This document shows positions 1 to 6,294 of a DNA stretch of 6,647 bases, in pieces. The position numbers were made by a program, and so were the translations under genes. Every line of letters begins with the position of its first letter. The stretch's first letter is position 1. Source of the DNA: Acetobacterium sp. (GTDB taxonomy: Bacteria > Bacillota > Clostridia > Eubacteriales > Eubacteriaceae); the NCBI GenBank assembly GCA_022013395.1, contig JAKLQL010000140.1, positions 1-6,647 of the forward strand, given 5' to 3'. The notes below the pieces were generated by a model. It made no database searches. It was not told where the DNA came from and worked only from the letters and a program-made list of their open reading frames with translations.

Positions 1-94
1 CCGATGCCGGCTGTACTTGGCCTTTTTCCAGTGGGTCAATGACCAGCTCACCGCTGTCCAAATATTTATAAATCGTTTTATCCGATAATATCAT
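1..94 (-). CDS. dcd: dCTP deaminase, N-terminal fragment (cut by window edge)
   Basis: The first 31 codons of a gene that continues past the left edge. The translation begins MILSDKTIYKYLDSGELVID and continues through PLEKGQVQPAS. This matches the conserved N-terminus of dCTP deaminases: an MxLSD start, an I(D/N)P step, and the Q-P-(A/S)-S motif that normally runs into VD(L/V)R. The family deaminates dCTP to dUTP in the cytosol, feeding dTMP synthesis; some members also hydrolyse dUTP, which cannot be judged from this fragment. The start is fixed by GGAGG at 99-103, four bases before the ATG. A near-consensus promoter lies just upstream. Catalytic residues are outside the window, so the family call rests on the N-terminal motif only. 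Confidence 0.88.
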   Translation of the reverse strand, partial: MILSDKTIYKYLDSGELVIDPLEKGQVQPAS

Positions 95-144
95 AGTTCC
101 TCCAAAAATTCCAAATTCTATCTATCCGTAAAAATTTCCCATTA

Positions 145-173
145 ATTGTATTATTAAAGCATGATCCTGTCAA
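145..173 (-). promoter_or_regulatory. Sigma-A-type promoter for dcd
   Basis: On the minus strand a perfect -35 box TTGACA (168-173) is followed after exactly 17 bases by TACAAT (145-150), five of six matches to the -10 consensus. The expected transcript start is near 138, giving a leader of about 44 bases before the dcd ATG. The -35 box begins only seven bases beyond the mutS2 stop codon. I see no convincing terminator hairpin in the 86-base gap, so dcd may also receive read-through from the mutS2 transcript. Confidence 0.75.
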
Positions 174-180
174 TTATTTA

Positions 181-2550
181 CTACAGAGTAACAATAGTCA
201 CCCCGGAGCCGCCTTCATTCATGGCACCCAGACGGAAATCTTCGATTAAGGGGTTTCCTTTCAGGTATTCATGAATGATCTCCCGGAGCCTTCCGGTACC
301 CTTGCCATGGACAATCACAATCTGCTTGTTCCCCGACAGCATGGCATCGCCAATCATCTTATCGACCAGATACAGCGATTCTTCGCCATTTTTCCCGCGG
401 AGATCCAGCTTGGTATCCATCACATGACGATCCACCTTTTTATAGGTTACCTTTTTCTCTTCCGGCTTGGCCAGCGCAGTTGAGATACTCAGGTCGCCCA
501 CATCAACCTTAAGTTTGATCATATCCGACTGCACCATGGCTTTGTTTTCATTGGGAAGTAATTTTAAAACCTCCCCTTCTCGGCGCAGACTGTTGATATA
601 AACCTTCATGCCAACGCTGAGATCATCTATGTCTAGAGCCGCACCCTGATAATCTTTTGGCCGGCTGCCGAATTGATAGATATTTTTTTCTTTTTCCTTA
701 ATCCGCTTACGAATCGCTTCCAGCTCTTTATTGTCTTTAACCGCATTGGTGGTGGTTTCCTGGATAGTTCTTATTTCCCGGTAGATTTCTTCGGTTTCCT
801 CCCGGGTTTTTTTGACAATCGCCATGGCCTCTTCCTGCGCTTTTTGGATTAGCACCTGCTTTTCTTCATCAAATCGATCTTTCTCCCGATCCATTTGCCG
901 TTTCAAGTCTTCGGTCTGCTGTTTCAACCGGATAATGGCATCGTGCTCGGCTTCGGTTCGGCGGCGCTTCTCATCAATCTTAATCAGGGTTTCTTCAAAA
1001 CGGATGGCTTCATTTTTAATCAGTTCTTTGGCGTTTTCAATCACATCTTCACCCAGCCCCAACCGCACCGCTATTTCAAAGGCATTGGATTTTCCCGGCA
1101 CCCCAATCAGGAGGCGATAGGTAGGTCTCAGAGTTTTGACATCAAATTCCACACTGGCATTCACCACTCCCGGTGTGACCAGGGCGTATTCTTTCAATTC
1201 GCTATAATGAGTGGTAGATACACTGGTGACCTCGCGAAGATGCAGAGCATTAAGAATCGAAATGGCCAGCGCCGCCCCTTCAGTGGGATCAGTTCCGGCA
1301 CCTAATTCATCAAAAAGCACCAATGAATTGTGATCGGCCTTATTCATAATTTCGACGATATTGGTCATATGAGAAGAAAAGGTACTCAAGCTTTGCTCAA
1401 TACTCTGTTCATCGCCAATATCCGCAAAAATATTCGCAAAGATCCGGGTTTTACTTTCTTCCCGCACCGACACAAAAAGCCCGGATTGGATCATCAGGTT
1501 GAGGAGGCCGATGGTTTTTAAGGACACCGTTTTCCCGCCCGTGTTTGGTCCGGTAATAACCATGGTATCAATGCCTTCTTCAAAATAGATGTCCGAGGCG
1601 ACAACCTTGTCTTCGGGGATCAGGGGATGTTTGGCGCGCCGCAACTCAATCCCGCCGGATTCCGAAACCGTCGTTCTGACCCCATTAATGGCCAGACCGT
1701 ACTTGCCTTTGGCAAACTGAAAGTCCAGATCCACCAACACATCGTAATTACAAATAATCTCATCGCGATTATCAGCAACCTTTTGGGTCAGATCTTTGAG
1801 AATCCGAATGATTTCCTGTTCTTCCTCTGTCACCAGAATCTTGATGTCATTGTTCAGTTCGACTACGGCCATCGGTTCAATAAACAGAGTCGCCCCACTG
1901 GCTGATTTATCCAGAACGATCCCCGGAACCTGGCTACGGTATTCCTGTTTCACTGGAATGACATAACGGTTGTTCCGAATCGTGATGATTTTTTCCTGCA
2001 GAATTTTATCGTAGGCGGTAGAACTGATCATATGATTGAGTTTTTCACTGATCCGTTTATACTTAAATTGCATTTCCCGGCGAATCCGAGATAGTTCCCG
2101 AGAGGCATTATCGGCCATCTCTTCGGGTCCCAGGATTTTTTGACTGATTTCCTTTTCCAATTCCTCGCAAGTTTCCAGAGAGGTAAAAAGATCCTTCAGC
2201 AGCACCAGGGTATCCATCTGAGTATCGCCATGATAATAATTATCCATATCCCGGGCGATTCGCAGCAGGGTGGCAATGGACAGCAGTTCCTTCATCGACA
2301 GCATCGAACCGATGGACGCCCGTTTGACATAATCACTGGTATTTGGCACATCCGCTAAGGGCGGCCGGCCATTTCGGAGAATCATTCCCAGACTTTCATT
2401 GGTTAGATCAAGTCCGCGATTGACCGCGGCCAGCGTTTCCATTGGCAAGAGATTTCTGGCCTGTTCCTTCCCTCCCTGGGTAACACAATGTTCACTTAAA
2501 CTTTTTAAAATTTTATGATATTCTAAGACCTTTAAACTTCTTTGATCCAT
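181..2550 (-). CDS. mutS2: MutS2 family ATPase/endonuclease (ribosome-collision rescue, anti-recombination)
   Basis: The full-length protein has 789 residues, close to the usual MutS2 size. The N-terminal lever/clamp region (about 1-310) lacks the mismatch-recognition domain of MutS1. The ABC-type ATPase domain (about 325-510) carries Walker A TGPNTGGKT at 333-341, the SLSTFSSHM signature at 387-395, Walker B LVLFDELGAGTDP at 410-422 and the H-loop TTHY at 446-449. A highly charged coiled coil spans about 515-625, a KOW-like beta region about 643-690, and a C-terminal Smr domain 713-789 with LDLR (715-718) and HGKGTG (748-753), both intact. Family knowledge: Helicobacter MutS2 suppresses recombination, and Bacillus MutS2 binds and splits collided ribosomes; the Smr domain is linked to nuclease activity. 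The gene starts 16 bases after the U32 stop, indicating co-transcription. Nothing suggests damage. Which role dominates here cannot be read from sequence. Confidence 0.97.
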   Translation of the reverse strand: MDQRSLKVLEYHKILKSLSEHCVTQGGKEQARNLLPMETLAAVNRGLDLTNESLGMILRNGRPPLADVPNTSDYVKRASIGSMLSMKELLSIATLLRIARDMDNYYHGDTQMDTLVLLKDLFTSLETCEELEKEISQKILGPEEMADNASRELSRIRREMQFKYKRISEKLNHMISSTAYDKILQEKIITIRNNRYVIPVKQEYRSQVPGIVLDKSASGATLFIEPMAVVELNNDIKILVTEEEQEIIRILKDLTQKVADNRDEIICNYDVLVDLDFQFAKGKYGLAINGVRTTVSESGGIELRRAKHPLIPEDKVVASDIYFEEGIDTMVITGPNTGGKTVSLKTIGLLNLMIQSGLFVSVREESKTRIFANIFADIGDEQSIEQSLSTFSSHMTNIVEIMNKADHNSLVLFDELGAGTDPTEGAALAISILNALHLREVTSVSTTHYSELKEYALVTPGVVNASVEFDVKTLRPTYRLLIGVPGKSNAFEIAVRLGLGEDVIENAKELIKNEAIRFEETLIKIDEKRRRTEAEHDAIIRLKQQTEDLKRQMDREKDRFDEEKQVLIQKAQEEAMAIVKKTREETEEIYREIRTIQETTTNAVKDNKELEAIRKRIKEKEKNIYQFGSRPKDYQGAALDIDDLSVGMKVYINSLRREGEVLKLLPNENKAMVQSDMIKLKVDVGDLSISTALAKPEEKKVTYKKVDRHVMDTKLDLRGKNGEESLYLVDKMIGDAMLSGNKQIVIVHGKGTGRLREIIHEYLKGNPLIEDFRLGAMNEGGSGVTIVTL

Positions 2551-2561
2551 GTATTATTTCA

Positions 2562-2567
2562 CTCCTC
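2562..2567 (-). promoter_or_regulatory. mutS2 ribosome binding site, touching the upstream stop codon
   Basis: GAGGAG on the minus strand lies 11 bases before the mutS2 ATG. Its first G is the last base of the TAG stop of the upstream U32 gene. This supports the ATG at 2550 as the start and suggests translational coupling, since ribosomes finishing the U32 frame end on the mutS2 Shine-Dalgarno sequence. Confidence 0.7.
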
Positions 2568-5068
2568 TATTTCACGCCTCGTTTAAAACTCCCCCGGGTG
2601 GTGCCTTCGGTACCAAGCCCTTCCGGAAGACCCCAATGTTTTTCATAAATCGTCTGGCTATAATAGCCGATGATGGTTTTCAATTCTTCCAGGCTTTCGT
2701 TGCGGTGATTGATTCGCCAGGTGTCCACTGCCGTTAATTCAAGGATTTCTTCCCTTAAAAATAGGGTATCACCGTTGTAGACGTGAATCAGTCCCTGGGC
2801 ATCCCGTTCCACGGGAAAGCTAAAACCACGTTCATCCATCAGTTTGCCAGTCATTTCCGCATGACACAAACCAGTTGTTCCCTTTTTCTTTTCCAGACAG
2901 CTCTTACAATTAAACAGACATTTTTTGCTGACCATCAGCTCCTGAGCACCATAAACCGGTAAAACCATGGCAATCTCTGAATGCTCGGTGATTTCCTTCA
3001 GCTCGGTTTCATTCAGTTCCGGCGATAATACCCCGCCATTGACGCCCCACACTTTTAATGCCCGGGTTGCCAGGGTATTAAACAGGTTAAACGACTGATC
3101 GGCCTCTAAATAATGGGATGTTTTATTCAAAAGATGTAGGGCTTCATAATTTCCGATTAAAAAACCATCCTGATACAGTTCTTTTTTGGCTAACAGTCTC
3201 ACTTTCTTAGTTAATTCGTCATCCATTATTTTGGGGGTCTTCAGTAATACATCAATTCCCAGATCCTTTAGGAGGGCCGTTTTTTCCGCCACGCCCTCTC
3301 CGAGTAATGGCAGTACGACCTGATCCAGACCCAATCCATCCAACAGCGTTAAAAACTGGGTGTCCGGCATTTTTTCAAATGCTAATGAAACCTGCTTTTT
3401 TGAATTTTCTTTTTCTGGTTGATATTCATGTGTTTGTTTTAAGATCCCTTTTAACTCTTGCTCCAGCGGAATAATCGTGATTGTCTGATTTGACTGGAGC
3501 GTGGTTCCGGTGTTTTTTTCAGCGTCTGTCAGGGTCTCTGCCAGTTTAAGCAAGACTTCTTTTCGCAGCGTGTTTAGCTGACTCCGGGATAGAAACACGT
3601 GCTCATCCAAGTCCATATCAATGGCGCCCAGTTCATAACCGGTGCCGCCGATTCGGGAAATTTGTTCGCGAACCATTGCCTTATCAATGGGATTTTTCAT
3701 CGGTACTTCCGGACAGAAATCGGCCGTATAAGCAACCGAATGTCCCTGAGACAAAGCGACTATTTCTGCCGGTTTGCCTAGTTTTAGACTCAGTTTAAAG
3801 TTTACGGCAGAACCAGGCTGATCAAGGGATTGTGACCCCAGTTGTTTAAGACTGTCCATTAAGTTCTTATCCAGATTTTTATAAAGCAGTGTTCCCGGTG
3901 ATACCGCAAAGCGACAGGGAATGGTCACCGTTTCGCCACCCCGGCCTTTTTCCAACCGGCGGCCTTCCGGGGTGAAAATCGCATCCACCTTGGTACCCGT
4001 TTTGCCGTCTTCACCAAAGGATAATCCATCACCGACGTGAAGCTGGGCCTGCTCATTGAGACGTATCCCCAAGGGCTGATAGGCACTTTTATTATTCTGA
4101 TTTTTTGAGGTTTTGGTAATATTGACAACCTGACCGATTAAAATCCCCCGATTCTTGCCCACCTGAGCATTAAGGAGATCCGCTTCGTTAAAAAGATGTC
4201 CTCGGGTAAAATCACGGTTAAACACCTGCATCACCGCCTGATCATCGACAGTTTTGGTAATCTTATCGCCTGCAGCGGCATCGATGCCTTCCCGGTAAGC
4301 TCGGGTGATCCCGTAGACGTATTCCGGTGTTTTCATCCGGCCTTCAATTTTTAATGAGTCCACACCAGAATCGATGATTGTTTCCAAATCGTCCAACGTA
4401 TTTAAATCCTTGGGACTGAGGAGATACCCTTCCTGGATCAGACGATTGTTCGTATCAAACAGTCGGTAATTCTTTCGGCAGGGTTGGGCACAAAGCCCCC
4501 GGTTGCCACTTCGGCCGCCGATCATGCTGCTCATCAGACATTGACCCGAATAAGCGTAGCACAAGGCGCCATGAGAGAATATTTTTAATTCAACCTTGGT
4601 TTTCTTCTTGATTTCAGCCACTTGGGTTAATGGCATTTCCCGGGGAAGCACGACTCTAGAAAAACCAAGTTCCTGAAAAAACAAGACCCCTTCCACGCCA
4701 TAAACAGAAGCCTGGGTGCTGGTCTGGAGTTTGAATTCGGGAAAATAATGGCGGATTAAATAGATCAAGCCCATATCCTGAACGATCAGACCATCCAAAT
4801 TTAGGGTTTTTAGAAAATTAAGGGTGTCAACCACTTCGCTCATTTCACTGTTTTTTATTAATATGTTGAGGGTAACATATACCTTTACCCCATGCTGATG
4901 ACAAAGGGTGACCGCCTCTTTCATCTCTTCATCCGTCATGTTTTCGGCATTGCGACGGGCATTAAAGGATTTGCCTCCAAAATACACTGCATCTGCGCCA
5001 CCATTAATGGCCGCAATGACGGATTCCATTGTTCCGGCTGGTGCCAGCAGTTCTGGTTTTTTATTCAT
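2567..5068 (-). CDS. Peptidase U32 family protein, RlhA-type (probable 23S rRNA hydroxylase), with DUF3656 and a second Cys module
   Basis: 833 residues. The N-terminal TIM-barrel-like U32 domain (about 4-265) opens with ELLAPAG (6-12), has ADAVYFGG (25-32) and the family signature IFSHGALCYAYSGQC (163-177). Cys170, Cys177, Cys193 and Cys197 are placed as in U32 proteins that bind an iron-sulfur cluster. KIEGR (240-244) is also typical. A DUF3656 segment spans about 385-510. A C-terminal module (about 560-805) resembles the barrel half again and ends in YGAQELMV, four cysteines (717, 721, 724, 735) and a LMDERGFSFPV stretch. Family knowledge: despite the peptidase name, bacterial relatives such as E. 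coli RlhA and TrhP hydroxylate rRNA or tRNA, using prephenate-derived chemistry. DUF3656 favours an RlhA-like role, but the substrate is inferred. It is longer than E. coli RlhA (about 650 residues). The start has GAGG five bases upstream (5074-5077). It is the first gene of an operon with mutS2. Confidence 0.9.
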   Translation of the reverse strand: MNKKPELLAPAGTMESVIAAINGGADAVYFGGKSFNARRNAENMTDEEMKEAVTLCHQHGVKVYVTLNILIKNSEMSEVVDTLNFLKTLNLDGLIVQDMGLIYLIRHYFPEFKLQTSTQASVYGVEGVLFFQELGFSRVVLPREMPLTQVAEIKKKTKVELKIFSHGALCYAYSGQCLMSSMIGGRSGNRGLCAQPCRKNYRLFDTNNRLIQEGYLLSPKDLNTLDDLETIIDSGVDSLKIEGRMKTPEYVYGITRAYREGIDAAAGDKITKTVDDQAVMQVFNRDFTRGHLFNEADLLNAQVGKNRGILIGQVVNITKTSKNQNNKSAYQPLGIRLNEQAQLHVGDGLSFGEDGKTGTKVDAIFTPEGRRLEKGRGGETVTIPCRFAVSPGTLLYKNLDKNLMDSLKQLGSQSLDQPGSAVNFKLSLKLGKPAEIVALSQGHSVAYTADFCPEVPMKNPIDKAMVREQISRIGGTGYELGAIDMDLDEHVFLSRSQLNTLRKEVLLKLAETLTDAEKNTGTTLQSNQTITIIPLEQELKGILKQTHEYQPEKENSKKQVSLAFEKMPDTQFLTLLDGLGLDQVVLPLLGEGVAEKTALLKDLGIDVLLKTPKIMDDELTKKVRLLAKKELYQDGFLIGNYEALHLLNKTSHYLEADQSFNLFNTLATRALKVWGVNGGVLSPELNETELKEITEHSEIAMVLPVYGAQELMVSKKCLFNCKSCLEKKKGTTGLCHAEMTGKLMDERGFSFPVERDAQGLIHVYNGDTLFLREEILELTAVDTWRINHRNESLEELKTIIGYYSQTIYEKHWGLPEGLGTEGTTRGSFKRGVK

Positions 5069-5123
5069 TCTTACCTCAAGTTTCTATAATTAATTGGGTT
5101 ACGTATCTTCTATGCAATTGATT

Positions 5124-5152
5124 ATTATAACATAAGTGGATAAAATAAAGAA
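5124..5152 (-). promoter_or_regulatory. Extended -10 promoter for the U32-mutS2 operon
   Basis: The minus strand carries a perfect TATAAT (5124-5129) preceded by TGT (5130-5132), an extended -10 element. At a 17-base spacer the -35 position reads TTCTTT (5147-5152), a poor match, which is common when the extended -10 is present. Transcription would start near 5117, leaving a leader of about 49 bases before the U32 ATG. It is the only strong promoter-like site I see between the upstream terminator and the gene. Confidence 0.65.
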
Positions 5153-5168
5153 GTTCTGAAGATGGATT

Positions 5169-5201
5169 AAAGAATTCTTTCCTTCTCAAATATTTGCAAA
5201 T
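5169..5201. repeat. Cluster of three short perfect palindromes upstream of the operon promoter
   Basis: Within 33 bases lie AAAGAATTCTTT (5169-5180), CAAATATTTG (5187-5196) and ATTTGCAAAT (5192-5201), each perfectly self-complementary; the last two overlap. They sit 17-49 bases upstream of the -35 position of the U32 promoter, where an activator or upstream operator could bind. The DNA is very AT-rich, so chance is a real possibility. No known operator consensus is recognised. Confidence 0.3.
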
Positions 5202-5221
5202 GGATTGATAAAATGAAAATA

Positions 5222-5271
5222 ATCTAAAATGAACAAAGAACTGGTCAGGAAAACCCCTGCCAGTTCTTTGT
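5222..5271 (-). terminator. Rho-independent terminator of the merR-family gene
   Basis: A perfect 12-base-pair stem pairs 5260-5271 with 5233-5244 (minus strand ACAAAGAACTGG with CCAGTTCTTTGT). It is extended inside by four pairs (5246-5249 with 5256-5259) across a single-base bulge, closing a six-base loop. On the minus strand it is followed by a T-rich but interrupted run. It starts about 10 bases after the regulator's stop codon and separates that gene from the U32-mutS2 operon. The plus strand also runs into T-rich sequence, but no plus-strand gene needs it. Confidence 0.85.
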
Positions 5272-5280
5272 CAATAAGCT

Positions 5281-6099
5281 TTATTTCTTTTTTACCGGGT
5301 AACAGATTTCTGTTACCATTTCATCCGGGTTCTGGGTTTGGGCTGGGCTGACATGATAAATCCAGAACACGGCACCGTTAAACTCATAGCCGTTGTCTCG
5401 AACCCACTGAGCAACTGCATTATTTGCCGGGGTTAGCTGGTCATAGCTGCCCTTGATCACTGCTGAAGCAATGGTAATGGCCGGCTCGGTTTTAAAAACA
5501 ACATGCTCTGTATTTTCATAAGACCCTTTGACAGAAATCTGGATTTCCACATCCACATCACTTTCCTTATATCCCTCATCGTGGAAGATGGCCATGCTGT
5601 AGCAAGGCTCATCCATCAGCAGGTTCATTGCGCCAGTTTCCCCCATCAGAAGTCCCCAGAGAATCCCTTCCTGATCATATGCTGGGATCACCTGTCTGAC
5701 GCTGGCCACATGGCGCGGCTCCAAAGTTTTTATATTTACATTATAGTTCATTGCCGTATCATCCTTTCTCAGCCGTTTGATGGCTGTATCAAGAAGTCGC
5801 ATACGCAGCTGTGTTTCCTCTGCCTGAACCTGAAGTTCGGTCTGCTTAACTGATAGAAATTCTGCCAGGGCCTGAGGATCTTCATAATTTTTCAGAATTT
5901 CAATGATGGCGGCTAATCTGAAACCCATACCCTTCAATTCCGTTATTCGTCCGGCCACAGGCAACTGTTCCTCACCATAATAACGATAATTTGTAAAGCT
6001 GTCGGTGCTTCGGGGTACCAACAGGCCAATCTCATCATAATGTCGCAGCATCCGTATACTGATTCTTGATAGTTTCGAAAAATCACCTATTTTTAACAT
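5281..6099 (-). CDS. MerR-family transcriptional regulator with GyrI-like (BmrR-type) effector-binding domain
   Basis: 272 residues from the chosen start. The N-terminal winged helix-turn-helix is typical MerR: IGDFSKLSRISIRMLRHYDE at 4-23, IGLLVP at 24-29 and the NYRYY wing at 37-41. The dimerisation helix spans about 75-113. Residues 117-271 form a GyrI-like/AraC-type effector domain ending in TEICYPVKK, with a conserved-type acidic residue at Glu264. This is the architecture of BmrR and related activators that bind hydrophobic or cationic drugs and switch on efflux. The ligand is unknown, and no transporter lies beside it. An ATG 18 bases upstream (6117) would add MCEEIK but has no ribosome binding site; GAGG at 6108-6111 is eight bases before the ATG at 6099 and lies inside that extension. 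Terminators on both sides and its own promoter make it a single-gene unit, probably autoregulated. Confidence 0.92.
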   Translation of the reverse strand: MLKIGDFSKLSRISIRMLRHYDEIGLLVPRSTDSFTNYRYYGEEQLPVAGRITELKGMGFRLAAIIEILKNYEDPQALAEFLSVKQTELQVQAEETQLRMRLLDTAIKRLRKDDTAMNYNVNIKTLEPRHVASVRQVIPAYDQEGILWGLLMGETGAMNLLMDEPCYSMAIFHDEGYKESDVDVEIQISVKGSYENTEHVVFKTEPAITIASAVIKGSYDQLTPANNAVAQWVRDNGYEFNGAVFWIYHVSPAQTQNPDEMVTEICYPVKKK

Positions 6100-6107
6100 T
6101 TTTATTT

Positions 6108-6111
6108 CCTC
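6108..6111 (-). promoter_or_regulatory. Ribosome binding site that decides the MerR-family gene start
   Basis: GAGG on the minus strand lies eight bases before the ATG at 6099. The alternative ATG at 6117 has no purine-rich Shine-Dalgarno sequence in front of it, and the MerR fold begins right at MLKIGDF. The site partly overlaps the 10-base palindrome ACACATGTGT (6112-6121) only at its edge. Confidence 0.75.
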
Positions 6112-6138
6112 ACACATGTGTTATTTGAGCTCATCTTT

Positions 6139-6169
6139 ATTATGAAGTATAACATAATGTGAGAGTCAA
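6139..6169 (-). promoter_or_regulatory. Candidate MerR-type promoter with 19-base spacer and operator dyad
   Basis: On the minus strand TTGACT (6164-6169) and CATAAT (6139-6144) are separated by 19 bases, the over-long spacing characteristic of promoters activated by MerR-family proteins. An inverted repeat ATTATG-8-CATAAT covers 6139-6158, and a smaller one, ACAT-A-ATGT (6152-6160), sits near the middle of the spacer. An alternative reading is a constitutive extended -10, TGTTATACT (6146-6154), with no good -35. The first reading predicts autoregulation by the downstream gene. Operator symmetry is not as well centred as in the classical mer or bmr promoters. Confidence 0.55.
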
Positions 6170-6219
6170 GCGGGATTTTCAAAATTCTTAGGATGGTATC
6201 AATGAAGGAAGTTTTCACT

Positions 6220-6258
6220 AAAAAAAGCAACTCAGCCTATCTCGGACTTAAGCTGCTT
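6220..6258 (-). terminator. Rho-independent terminator of the DUF308 gene
   Basis: The minus-strand transcript forms a hairpin with AAGCAGCTTA (6249-6258) pairing to TGAGTTGCTT (6225-6234), ten pairs including two G-T wobbles, plus a few inner GC pairs around a GAGATA loop. It runs directly into seven consecutive T residues (6220-6226). It lies 36 bases after the stop codon of the membrane protein gene and isolates it from the regulator promoter. Confidence 0.82.
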
Positions 6259-6294
6259 CACTATTCTTCTATTTTTCAGTTTTTTCATAATATA

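Noticed and set aside
812..1305. Overlapping plus-strand frames of 102 and 136 codons.
   Set aside because: They are antisense to the charged coiled coil and ATPase part of mutS2. The Ser/Arg- and Phe-rich products reflect complementary codons of that gene.
3925..4128. A 67-codon minus-strand frame inside the U32 gene.
   Set aside because: It overlaps the intact U32 frame in another phase, shows no ribosome binding context of note and resembles no family.
5069..5280. Possible riboswitch or small RNA in the intergenic region before the U32 gene.
   Set aside because: The expected leader is only about 49 bases and AT-rich, and the sole strong hairpin is the terminator of the upstream gene.
5503..5853. 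Plus-strand frame of 116 codons.
   Set aside because: It is antisense to the effector domain of the MerR-family gene, which has clear family motifs; the His/Phe/Ile-rich product looks like a shadow.
6100..6117. N-terminal extension of the MerR-family protein from the ATG at 6117.
   Set aside because: No Shine-Dalgarno precedes it, and the extension contains the GAGG that serves the ATG at 6099, where the MerR fold begins.
6112..6121. Palindrome ACACATGTGT just upstream of the regulator's ribosome binding site.
   Set aside because: It is a single 10-base palindrome with no partner copy; not enough to call an operator.
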